From positions 1 through 9,859 of the forward strand of contig CALAMB010000435.1 in assembly GCA_937925645.1 (NCBI GenBank): DNA of 9,859 nt, read 5' to 3'. Shown here piece by piece: positions 1-5,630 of this stretch. The position numbers were made by a program, and so were the translations under genes. The notes below the pieces were generated by a model that saw only the letters and a program-made list of their open reading frames with translations, searched no databases and had not been told where the DNA came from. The DNA comes from an uncultured Acidobacteriota bacterium. Lineage in GTDB: Bacteria; Acidobacteriota; JAAYUB01. Position 1 is the first letter of the stretch. Every line of letters begins with the position of its first letter.

Positions 1-974
1 ACCCCGCGGTCCACGAAGAAGTCGGGTCCCGCGAACAGCGGGAACCGGCCGCCCCTGGAGCCCTCGCCGCGGTCCTGAATCAGGAACTCGGCCCGGTCGC
101 TGCGGTTGAACAGCTCGCTGTACGACACGGTGCAGCGGTAGCCGTCGGCCGCGGCGAACACCAGGTAGCCGGCGCGCAGGCGTTCGGGCGTCGGGGGGAA
201 CGCGGCCAACAGGACGTCCTTGGCCGACTTGCCGCGGATTTCGCTCATGCCGTGGAAGCCCATCCCGTGCCCGTAGGCCACGGTCGGGTACACGCGTTCG
301 CCGGCCGCGGCGGGCAGGCTCTCCAGCCGGCCCTTCTCCTGGCCGTCCGCCACGAGGCGGATGGCGGGGCTGTACAGCGGCTTCAGGTCACGGTTCACCG
401 CGAAACTGTGAGGGCTGGTCAGCACGGTTATCTTGACGGGCTGCCGGATCTGTCGCGCGCACACCATGTCGTCGGCGCAGACCAGGCGCGTGTCCGAAGG
501 GACGGGCCAGCGGTCGTCGCCATGCGACGGGATGACGGGCGACACCCGCACGGCGATGAGGCTGCGGTGGAGGATGTTGGCGTAGAAGATCTCGCCCCAG
601 CTCAGGACCGCCTTCTCGCCGGTGGCGTTCTCCACGATGACCAGTAGGTCGATCAGGGGCGGGAATTCGGCTTCGTTTTTCTTGACCACCTTGACGTCGC
701 GCAGGATGTCGAACAGCGAGTAACCGTCGTAGCGGTAGGCGCCCACGAACTCCGGCCGGCCGTCCTTCAGAATGGCCTCGCGCACCGTTACCGAGCGGAC
801 GGGCAGGCGGGACACGTCCACGGGACCGGGCGTCGCCACGTCGCCGGCGACGACGAGGTCCGGTCCGGCCAGGGTGGTGGCCGCGGCATCGTCGAAGTAG
901 TCGTTGTTTTCGCCTGCCGGCGACCAGCCGGCCAGGAGCACGACCAGACTCAGCAGCATCAGGATGTTTCGCAT
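1..974 (-). CDS. Secreted protein with two molybdopterin-oxidoreductase-like domains, C-terminus beyond the window
   Basis: The reading frame is open from the ATG at 974 to the left edge, giving 324 codons with no stop, so the C-terminus is missing. A GGGGAGAG Shine-Dalgarno sits about 6 nt before the ATG. Residues 1-20 form a signal peptide (MRNILMLLSLVVLLAGWSPA) without a lipobox cysteine, so export is likely. Two segments resemble each other and the small fold of sulfite-oxidase-type molybdopterin proteins. The first is about 55-135: FVGAYRYDGYSLFDILRDV, then a strand and LSWGEIFY. The second is about 235-300: FHGMSEIRGKSAKDVLL, then YLVFAAADGYRCTVSYSELF. Real sulfite oxidases ligate molybdenum with a conserved cysteine in a defined motif. 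The visible cysteines (166, 172, 281) are not in such a context, so a non-catalytic, perhaps sensory or ligand-binding role is possible. It lies 72 nt after rdgB and may share its transcript. The fold assignment is by eye and the function is unknown. Confidence 0.6.
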   Translation of the reverse strand, partial: MRNILMLLSLVVLLAGWSPAGENNDYFDDAAATTLAGPDLVVAGDVATPGPVDVSRLPVRSVTVREAILKDGRPEFVGAYRYDGYSLFDILRDVKVVKKNEAEFPPLIDLLVIVENATGEKAVLSWGEIFYANILHRSLIAVRVSPVIPSHGDDRWPVPSDTRLVCADDMVCARQIRQPVKITVLTSPHSFAVNRDLKPLYSPAIRLVADGQEKGRLESLPAAAGERVYPTVAYGHGMGFHGMSEIRGKSAKDVLLAAFPPTPERLRAGYLVFAAADGYRCTVSYSELFNRSDRAEFLIQDRGEGSRGGRFPLFAGPDFFVDRG

Positions 975-1046
975 GGTATCTCTCCCCAGATGTGGAATGT
1001 CGTTATCTCCGTATGGACGGACGGCTCGCTCCGGGGCCGATCCGGT
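975..1046. other. 72-nt spacer between rdgB and the left-edge gene
   Basis: This short spacer contains a small inverted repeat at 1008-1021 (TCCGT, 4-nt loop, ACGGA) and the Shine-Dalgarno of the left-edge gene. No U-tract follows the repeat on either strand, so it is not a convincing terminator. I see no clear promoter on the minus strand. The left-edge gene could therefore be read through from the rdgB operon, or have a promoter I cannot recognise. Confidence 0.4.
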
Positions 1047-1661
1047 TCACGCGTCTGATTGCAGCCACTCGGCCAGCCGCGCCCGCAGCGCCGCCAGGGC
1101 GCGGCCGCGGTGGCTCAAGGCGTTCTTCTCCGCGGGCGGCAGCTCGGCGAAGGTGAGCGCCGTCTCCGGCACGAGGAACACGGGGTCGTAGCCGAAACCG
1201 CCCGTGCCCCGCGGGGCCTCGAGAATCCGGCCTTCGCAGCTCCCCTCGGCGACCACCACCTCCCGCCCGTCCGCCACCAGCGACACGGCGCAGCGGAAAC
1301 GGGCGGTGCGGCGCTCGGGCGGCACGCCCGCCAGCTCCGCCAGCAGCTTGTCGATGCGCTGGGCGTCGGTGGCGCCGGGGCCGGCCCAGCGGGCCGAGCG
1401 CACGCCCGGCGCGCCGCCGAGGGCGTCCACCTCCAGCCCGGAATCGTCGCCCAGCGTGGGCCAGCCGGTGATCCGGCTGTAGAACGCCGCCTTGGCGCGG
1501 GCGCCGTCGGCAAACGACTCATCCCCCTCCTCGAACAGAGGCACCCATGGCACCGCCTCCAGGCCGGCGACCCGCACGCCCAGGTCGCCGAGGATCTCGG
1601 CGATCTCCCGGGCCTTGCCGGGGTTGGTGGTGGCCACGAGCAGGCGGTCGATGCGGGGCAT
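1047..1661 (-). CDS. rdgB: XTP/dITP (non-canonical purine NTP) pyrophosphatase, RdgB/HAM1 family
   Basis: This cytoplasmic enzyme hydrolyses dITP, ITP and XTP to the monophosphate and pyrophosphate, keeping deaminated purines out of DNA and RNA. The 204-aa length is normal for the family. Visible signatures are the N-terminal nucleotide loop TTNPGKAREI (11-20), the acidic metal-binding stretch TLGDDSGLEVDALGGAPGV (69-87), the substrate loop GTGGFGYDPVF (152-162) and the C-terminal ALSHRGRAL (181-189), all family hallmarks. The start at 1661 is supported by GGAGA about 6 nt upstream. It is the last clearly operonic gene after rph, with a 53-nt gap. rph and rdgB are neighbours in many bacteria, including B. 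subtilis (rph-ysnA). Nothing looks degraded. Confidence 0.97.
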   Translation of the reverse strand: MPRIDRLLVATTNPGKAREIAEILGDLGVRVAGLEAVPWVPLFEEGDESFADGARAKAAFYSRITGWPTLGDDSGLEVDALGGAPGVRSARWAGPGATDAQRIDKLLAELAGVPPERRTARFRCAVSLVADGREVVVAEGSCEGRILEAPRGTGGFGYDPVFLVPETALTFAELPPAEKNALSHRGRALAALRARLAEWLQSDA

Positions 1662-1714
1662 GCGGTTTCTCCGTGGGGCGACGCGGACGGCGGCCGCCGG
1701 CTGCCGCCCGATGT

Positions 1715-2467
1715 TCAGCTCCGGTAATGGGGGAGCAGGCGCTCCAGATCCAGCTTTCCGGTCTCCAGCGCCCGGCGCTGCAGCTCGATGATCTCCTCGA
1801 TGCCCATCCGGGCGATCTCCAGCATCTCGTAGAGCTGCTCGTGGGTGAAGGGCGTCTTTTCGGCGGTGCCCTGGATCTCCACCAACCGGCCGTCGCCCGT
1901 GGCGACGACGTTGAGGTCCACGGCGGCGGCGGCGTCCTCGACGTACTCCAGATCCAGCAGGGTGGCGCCGTTGACGAGGCCCACGCTGGTGGCGGCCACG
2001 AAATCCTTCAGCGGACTGCCGGTGACGGCCTTGCCCTTCATGAGCCGATCCACCGCCAGCGCCACCGCGACGAAGCCGCCGTTGATGGCGGTGGTGCGGG
2101 TGCCGCCGTCGGCCTGGATGACGTCGCAGTCCACCTGGATGGTGCGCTCGCCCAGCCGCGGCAGATCCAGCACGGCGCGGAGGGAGCGGCCGATGAGCCG
2201 CTGGATCTCCTGGGTGCGTCCCGACAACTGGGCCCGCTCGCGGGGCGTGCGGGACTGCGTGGCGCGGGGGAGCATGGCGTACTCGGCGGTGAGCCAGCCG
2301 GAGCCGCCGCCCCGCAGGAACGGCGGGACTTTCTCCTCGACGCTGGCCGTGCAGATCACCCGGGTGGCGCCGCAGGTCACGTAGACCGATCCTTCCGCGT
2401 GGTTCAGGAAGTTGGACTCGAACTGGATGGGCCTCAGCGCGTAATCGCCGCGTCCGCTGCGGGGCAT
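1715..2467 (-). CDS. rph: Ribonuclease PH (tRNA 3'-processing phosphorolytic exonuclease)
   Basis: RNase PH removes nucleotides from the 3' end of tRNA precursors using phosphate, releasing nucleoside diphosphates. The family acts as a ring hexamer. The 250-aa product is slightly longer than the usual ~240 aa, mainly through a short C-terminal tail. Family motifs are present: [12 protein letters not shown] (59-70), [17 protein letters not shown] (82-98), the phosphate-binding region [19 protein letters not shown] (113-131), the acidic metal site around ED (177-178) and D184, and EIQGTAE (197-203). No key residue looks lost, so this is a full-length enzyme, unlike the frameshifted rph of E. 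coli K-12. The ATG at 2467 lies 4 nt after the murI stop. A GGGAGGGG Shine-Dalgarno is embedded in the end of murI, which suggests translational coupling. Confidence 0.98.
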   Translation of the reverse strand: MPRSGRGDYALRPIQFESNFLNHAEGSVYVTCGATRVICTASVEEKVPPFLRGGGSGWLTAEYAMLPRATQSRTPRERAQLSGRTQEIQRLIGRSLRAVLDLPRLGERTIQVDCDVIQADGGTRTTAINGGFVAVALAVDRLMKGKAVTGSPLKDFVAATSVGLVNGATLLDLEYVEDAAAAVDLNVVATGDGRLVEIQGTAEKTPFTHEQLYEMLEIARMGIEEIIELQRRALETGKLDLERLLPHYRS

Positions 2468-2471
2468 GGCC

Positions 2472-3302
2472 TCACCCCTCCCGCCGCGGGGCGACGCCCA
2501 GGTCCACCAGGCGGATGTGGTCCAGCTTGCGCGCCAGGAAGATCTCGGCCACCCGCTGAAACCGCGGGATGGAATCGGTGACGTAAAAATCGTCCTCGGC
2601 GGCCCCGCCGGCTTCGGGGCGCCGCTCGAGGCTCAGGGCGGTGAGAATGCTGCTGATTTCGCCGGCCAGCGCCGCCGCCGAGTCGACGAGCTGGACGTCC
2701 GGGCCCAGCGTGGCGGCGAGCACGCCCTTGAGCAGGGGGTAATGGGTGCAGCCCAGGATGAGCGCGTCCACGCCCTTGGCCCGGAGCGGCTCCAGGTAGA
2801 TGCGGGCGACCTCCCGCGTGACCGGGTGGTCCAGCCAGCCCTCCTCCACCAGCGGCACGAACAGCGGACAGGCGGCGGCGTGAACCTCCGTCTGCGGGCC
2901 CAGCTCACGCAGCAGGTTCTGGTAGCTGGCGCTGCCCACCGTGGCCTCGGTGGCGATCACACCCACCCGCTGGTTCTGCGTCAACGTCAGGGCCCGGCGG
3001 ACGCCGCTGGCGATGACGCCCACGATGGGCATGTCGAACCGGTCCACCAGCGCGTCGAGGGCGAACGACGAGGCCGTGTTGCACGCCACCACCAGCATCT
3101 TCACGCCGAGCGAGACCAGGAACTCGGCGTTCTGGAGCGAGTACTTGATGACCGTCTCGGCGGACTTGCTGCCATAGGGGAGCCGGGCGGTGTCGCCCAG
3201 GTAGATGAACCGCTCCTGGGGCAGCCGTTCCTTGAGCTCGCGGTACACCGTCAGGCCGCCGATGCCCGAGTCGAAGACGGCGATGGGCTTGTTCTGCTTC
3301 AT
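2472..3302 (-). CDS. murI: Glutamate racemase
   Basis: This enzyme makes D-glutamate from L-glutamate for the second position of the peptidoglycan stem peptide. The 276-aa length is typical. The N-terminus has the family motif [16 protein letters not shown] (8-23), followed by [14 protein letters not shown] (34-47). The two catalytic cysteines that act as opposing acid/base are both visible: VACNTAS (C74) and LGCTHYPLL (C185). The ATG at 3302 overlaps the stop of the GerMN gene as ATGA, so translation is probably coupled. It sits in an operon with a cell-wall amidase, and its role in wall-precursor supply fits that context. Aspartate racemases share the fold, but the full set of motifs here points to glutamate racemase. 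Confidence 0.98.
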   Translation of the reverse strand: MKQNKPIAVFDSGIGGLTVYRELKERLPQERFIYLGDTARLPYGSKSAETVIKYSLQNAEFLVSLGVKMLVVACNTASSFALDALVDRFDMPIVGVIASGVRRALTLTQNQRVGVIATEATVGSASYQNLLRELGPQTEVHAAACPLFVPLVEEGWLDHPVTREVARIYLEPLRAKGVDALILGCTHYPLLKGVLAATLGPDVQLVDSAAALAGEISSILTALSLERRPEAGGAAEDDFYVTDSIPRFQRVAEIFLARKLDHIRLVDLGVAPRREG

Positions 3303-3952
3303 TCGAGATTCTCCTCCTGGATGAGGGCGTCCCGGCCCGTCGCACCGGCGATGAATTGGGGCGCGGCCCCGAACGACCGGTCCAAGGCCAGGTGCCCGGC
3401 CAGGGTGCTGCGCTCGGATCCGTCCACCAGGATCCGCACGCCGTCGACGCCGGGGACGTTGTCCACCACCGAGTTGACGATGGAGTAGACGGTGGCCATC
3501 TCGCCCAGCACGCCGCCCGGATGGCGGACGGAGATTTCGCGGGAAAAATCGATCACGGCCAGATTGTTGGTGATGAACACCTGGCGGACCAGGGTCCCTT
3601 TGGGGATGGTGCGCCCGCCGCCCTTGGCCGGGCCCGCGAGTAGCGCTTCGAGAATCCGGCGGATAAGATATTCCTTGCGGATGGACTGGGGGATCATCCG
3701 GACTTCGGGAGTGAGCAGGGCCAGCGTCCCCGCCGACTGGGCCGGCGCGCGGAAGTACAGCTTGACCCTGAGTTCGCCCTGGGTAACGTCATCCGGGGTG
3801 GCCGCCGGCGCCATGGCTTCCGCCGCGGCTTCCTGCGCCTCCTGACGATCGGCGGCCTGCTTGGCCCGCTCCTGCCGGTAGAGGATCCAGACGCCGGCCA
3901 GGGACAGGACCAGCGTCACGGCCAGCGCGATAAGCAGCACTTTCCGGTTCAT
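3299..3952 (-). CDS. Membrane-anchored GerMN-domain protein
   Basis: The product has 217 residues. Residues about 5-25 (LLIALAVTLVLSLAGVWILY) form one hydrophobic segment with no lipobox cysteine, so it is likely an N-terminal membrane anchor with the rest outside. Residues 27-48 are a charged, Ala/Glu/Gln-rich helix or short coiled coil. A GerMN domain spans about 60-180, with features VKLYF (63-67), LLAGPAKGGGRTIPKGT (104-120), LAVIDFSREI (131-140), YSIVNSVVDNVPGV (156-169) and VRILVDGSE (172-180). GerMN domains occur in the spore protein GerM and in many cell-envelope proteins of non-sporulating bacteria, where they are thought to act near peptidoglycan. The gene overlaps the amidase upstream and murI downstream, each by an ATGA, which supports a wall-related role. 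The biochemical function is not known. Confidence 0.88.
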   Translation of the reverse strand: MNRKVLLIALAVTLVLSLAGVWILYRQERAKQAADRQEAQEAAAEAMAPAATPDDVTQGELRVKLYFRAPAQSAGTLALLTPEVRMIPQSIRKEYLIRRILEALLAGPAKGGGRTIPKGTLVRQVFITNNLAVIDFSREISVRHPGGVLGEMATVYSIVNSVVDNVPGVDGVRILVDGSERSTLAGHLALDRSFGAAPQFIAGATGRDALIQEENLE

Positions 3953-4737
3953 GGCGTCTCCCGGATGGGTTCGCTCGCCTTGAGAAACTCGGCGACCGCC
4001 TGCCGGAGCACCCGGGCGAGCGCGTCCTGGTGGCCGGCGTCGTCGAGCCGTTGCTCGTCAGCCGGATTGGAGAGGTGCCCCGCTTCCAGGAGCACGGCCG
4101 GGCAGTTGACGGTCGCCAGGAGTTTCAGCGGGCCGCCCATGGGCGCGCCGCTGGATCGGGAGTAGAACTCGTTGAGGCGACGCTGGAGAATGCCCGCCAT
4201 TTCCTTGCTGGCGGGCACCCACTGGAACTGGGCCAGGTTCCAGGGGAGCACGCGGAGTTCGCGTCCGCCCAGCGGGGCCTTCAGATAGTGGTACGTGTCG
4301 GTCTGGTCGGCGTCCGGCTGGAAGTAGTACACCAAAAAACCGGCCGCCGACTCCTGGGGCGAGTGGGCGCAATGGATGCTGAAGAACAGGTCCGCCCGCA
4401 GGCGGTTGACGTGGATCGCCCGCTCCTCGAGCGCCAGTCGCTGGTCGCCTTCGCGGGTGAGCAGCACCTGGAGCTGGCTGTCCTGGCTCAGTTCCTTCCG
4501 GAGGGCCTTGGCCAGCATCAGGTTGACGTCCTTTTCGAAGGTGCCGGCCGCGGAGCGCGCCCCGTTGTCATCGCCGCCGTGGCCGGGGTCGAGGATGATC
4601 ACCTTGCGGTCGACAGTCTGGCCGAACAGTGCGGTCGCGGCCAGCCAGACCGCGGCCGCAACCGCCAGGCGGCGGAGGAGCCGGGGAGCAGGGCGGGCGG
4701 CGGGAGACGCCAGACGGGCGACCGGTGCGGGCGGCAT
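3949..4737 (-). CDS. Secreted N-acetylmuramoyl-L-alanine amidase (Amidase_3 family)
   Basis: This zinc amidase cuts the bond between MurNAc and L-Ala of peptidoglycan, and is exported to the periplasm or wall. From the ATG at 4737 the product is 262 aa. Residues 1-40 form a long signal sequence with an Arg-rich n-region, hydrophobic VAAAVWLAATALF and a likely cut after LFGQ or nearby. The RR pair at 22-23 leaves Tat export open, as E. coli AmiA and AmiC use Tat, but the motif is poor. The catalytic domain is complete: VIILDPGHGG (H53), E68 in TFEKDVN, SIHCAHS (H122) as zinc ligands, and LLEAGHLSNPAD with catalytic E218. No AMIN, LysM or SPOR targeting domain is present. The frame is open to an ATG at 4869, but that start lies upstream of the promoter; 4737 has an AAAGGAG ribosome site. 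It is the first gene of the five-gene operon. Confidence 0.94.
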   Translation of the reverse strand: MPPAPVARLASPAARPAPRLLRRLAVAAAVWLAATALFGQTVDRKVIILDPGHGGDDNGARSAAGTFEKDVNLMLAKALRKELSQDSQLQVLLTREGDQRLALEERAIHVNRLRADLFFSIHCAHSPQESAAGFLVYYFQPDADQTDTYHYLKAPLGGRELRVLPWNLAQFQWVPASKEMAGILQRRLNEFYSRSSGAPMGGPLKLLATVNCPAVLLEAGHLSNPADEQRLDDAGHQDALARVLRQAVAEFLKASEPIRETP

Positions 4738-4744
4738 GCGGGTG

Positions 4745-4751
4745 CTCCTTT
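4745..4751 (-). promoter_or_regulatory. Shine-Dalgarno that fixes the amidase start
   Basis: AAAGGAG on the minus strand lies 7 nt before the ATG at 4737. No comparable site precedes the in-frame ATG at 4869, and the product from 4737 begins directly with a signal peptide. This decides the start. Confidence 0.85.
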
Positions 4752-4764
4752 CAGACAAAGGCGG

Positions 4765-4794
4765 ATTATAGCGGTTACCGGGCGGAGGTGTCAA
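4765..4794 (-). promoter_or_regulatory. Sigma-70-type promoter of the amidase-GerMN-murI-rph-rdgB operon
   Basis: On the minus strand, TTGACA (4794-4789) is followed by an 18-nt spacer and TATAAT (4770-4765). Both hexamers match the housekeeping sigma consensus exactly. Transcription should begin near 4758, leaving a leader of about 20 nt that contains the Shine-Dalgarno and little else. Two perfect hexamers in otherwise G+C-rich DNA, at the right distance from a gene start, are unlikely to be chance. The operon is probably expressed constitutively and strongly; I see no operator repeat. Confidence 0.85.
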
Positions 4795-4825
4795 CGCCGC
4801 CCCGGCCGCGAATTGCCGGAGACTC

Positions 4826-4855
4826 TTGACGCGCTTCATCCGTTCCATGTAAAGT
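4826..4855 (+). promoter_or_regulatory. Candidate promoter of the lipoprotein-peptidase pair
   Basis: TTGACG (4826-4831), an 18-nt spacer and TAAAGT (4850-4855) match the sigma-70 consensus at 5/6 and 4/6. The implied start near 4862 gives a leader of about 70 nt before the ATG at 4935. It stands back-to-back with the stronger minus-strand promoter; the two -35 boxes are 31 bp apart, so a shared regulator could act on both. The leader ends in an A/T-rich run (about 4903-4921) before the ribosome site. Confidence 0.5.
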
Positions 4856-4923
4856 GCGGGCGGACGCACCGGTCAAAGCATGTGCCGGCGGGAAGACCCG
4901 CTTTCTAATTAATATGTTTTTAC

Positions 4924-4931
4924 GGGAGGAG
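4924..4931 (+). promoter_or_regulatory. Shine-Dalgarno that fixes the lipoprotein start
   Basis: GGGAGGAG lies 3 nt before the ATG at 4935. The frame extends upstream to an ATG at 4854, but that ATG overlaps the candidate -10 box. It would also place 27 residues ahead of an otherwise ideal lipoprotein signal peptide, so 4935 is preferred. Confidence 0.85.
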
Positions 4932-4934
4932 ATC

Positions 4935-5630
4935 ATGACCCAGACACGATGGACGATCCGCCTGATTCTGGCCGGGCTGGCCCTGCTCGGGCTGCTCGTG
5001 ATGATGGGCTGCGGGATGTGCTCCCGGAAACCCGATGCCGACCAGGCGGCGCAAAAAGCCGAGGAAGCCCGCGAAGCCCAGGAAGCGGCGGAGCCGGGCC
5101 TCCAGCAGATGGGTGACGCGCTGTCCAAGATGAAGGAGGCGATGGAGGGCAAGGGCGAGCCGGTGGAGCCGGTGAATTACCAGTCGCTCAAGGCGCTGTT
5201 GCCCGCGACCGCCGCCGACCTGGCGCGTGAATCCGCCGAAGGCGAAAAGACGGGCGCCATGGGGGTCAAGGTGTCCATGGCCCGCGCCCGCTATGCGAAC
5301 GAGGAATCCAGCCTGGAGATCGAGATCACGGATATGGGCACGGCCTCGGGATTGACCGCCATGGCCTCGGCCGCCTGGACCCTGGTCGACATGGACAAGG
5401 AATCCGACGCCGGCTACGAACGGACCACGACCTACCGCGGCCACCGGGCGTTCGAGGAATACGACAACAACGCCCAGCGGGGCGAGATGCGCGTGCTGGT
5501 CGCCAAGCGGTTCATCGTCAACGTCCAGGGCTCCAACCTGCCCATGGATCGGATCAAGTCCGCGTTGAACGAAGTGGACTTCAGCCAGCTCGCCGCCCTC
5601 GCGAAGGAAGCGTCGGAGACCGCCCAATGA
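4935..5630 (+). CDS. Lipoprotein of unknown function
   Basis: This is a 231-aa product I do not recognise as a named family. Residues 1-25 are a lipoprotein signal peptide: TRWTIRL, then a Leu-rich stretch, then the lipobox VMMGC with C26 as the lipidated residue. Residues about 32-65 are charged and Ala/Glu/Gln-rich (QKAEEAREAQEAAE) and look like a helical or coiled-coil stalk. The globular part, about 75-225, has alternating strand-like segments: VKVSMARARYAN, SSLEIEITDMG, ERTTTYRGHRAFEEYD, and MRVLVAKRFIVNVQG. It ends with a helix around DRIKSALNEVDFSQLAALAK. No catalytic motif stands out. Position +2 after C26 is Met, so there is no classic Asp retention signal; an outer-membrane location is plausible. 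Its last codons overlap the next gene, a secreted peptidase, as ATGA. That suggests the two products are made together. Confidence 0.85.
   Translation: MTQTRWTIRLILAGLALLGLLVMMGCGMCSRKPDADQAAQKAEEAREAQEAAEPGLQQMGDALSKMKEAMEGKGEPVEPVNYQSLKALLPATAADLARESAEGEKTGAMGVKVSMARARYANEESSLEIEITDMGTASGLTAMASAAWTLVDMDKESDAGYERTTTYRGHRAFEEYDNNAQRGEMRVLVAKRFIVNVQGSNLPMDRIKSALNEVDFSQLAALAKEASETAQ

Noticed and set aside
252..647. A 131-codon plus-strand open frame at the left edge
   Set aside because: The opposite strand carries a longer frame with a ribosome site, signal peptide and plausible domain pattern, and the plus-strand translation is composition-biased.
1547..3488. Long plus-strand open frames opposite rdgB, rph and murI
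   Set aside because: They run opposite three genes with complete family motifs and show no motifs of their own.
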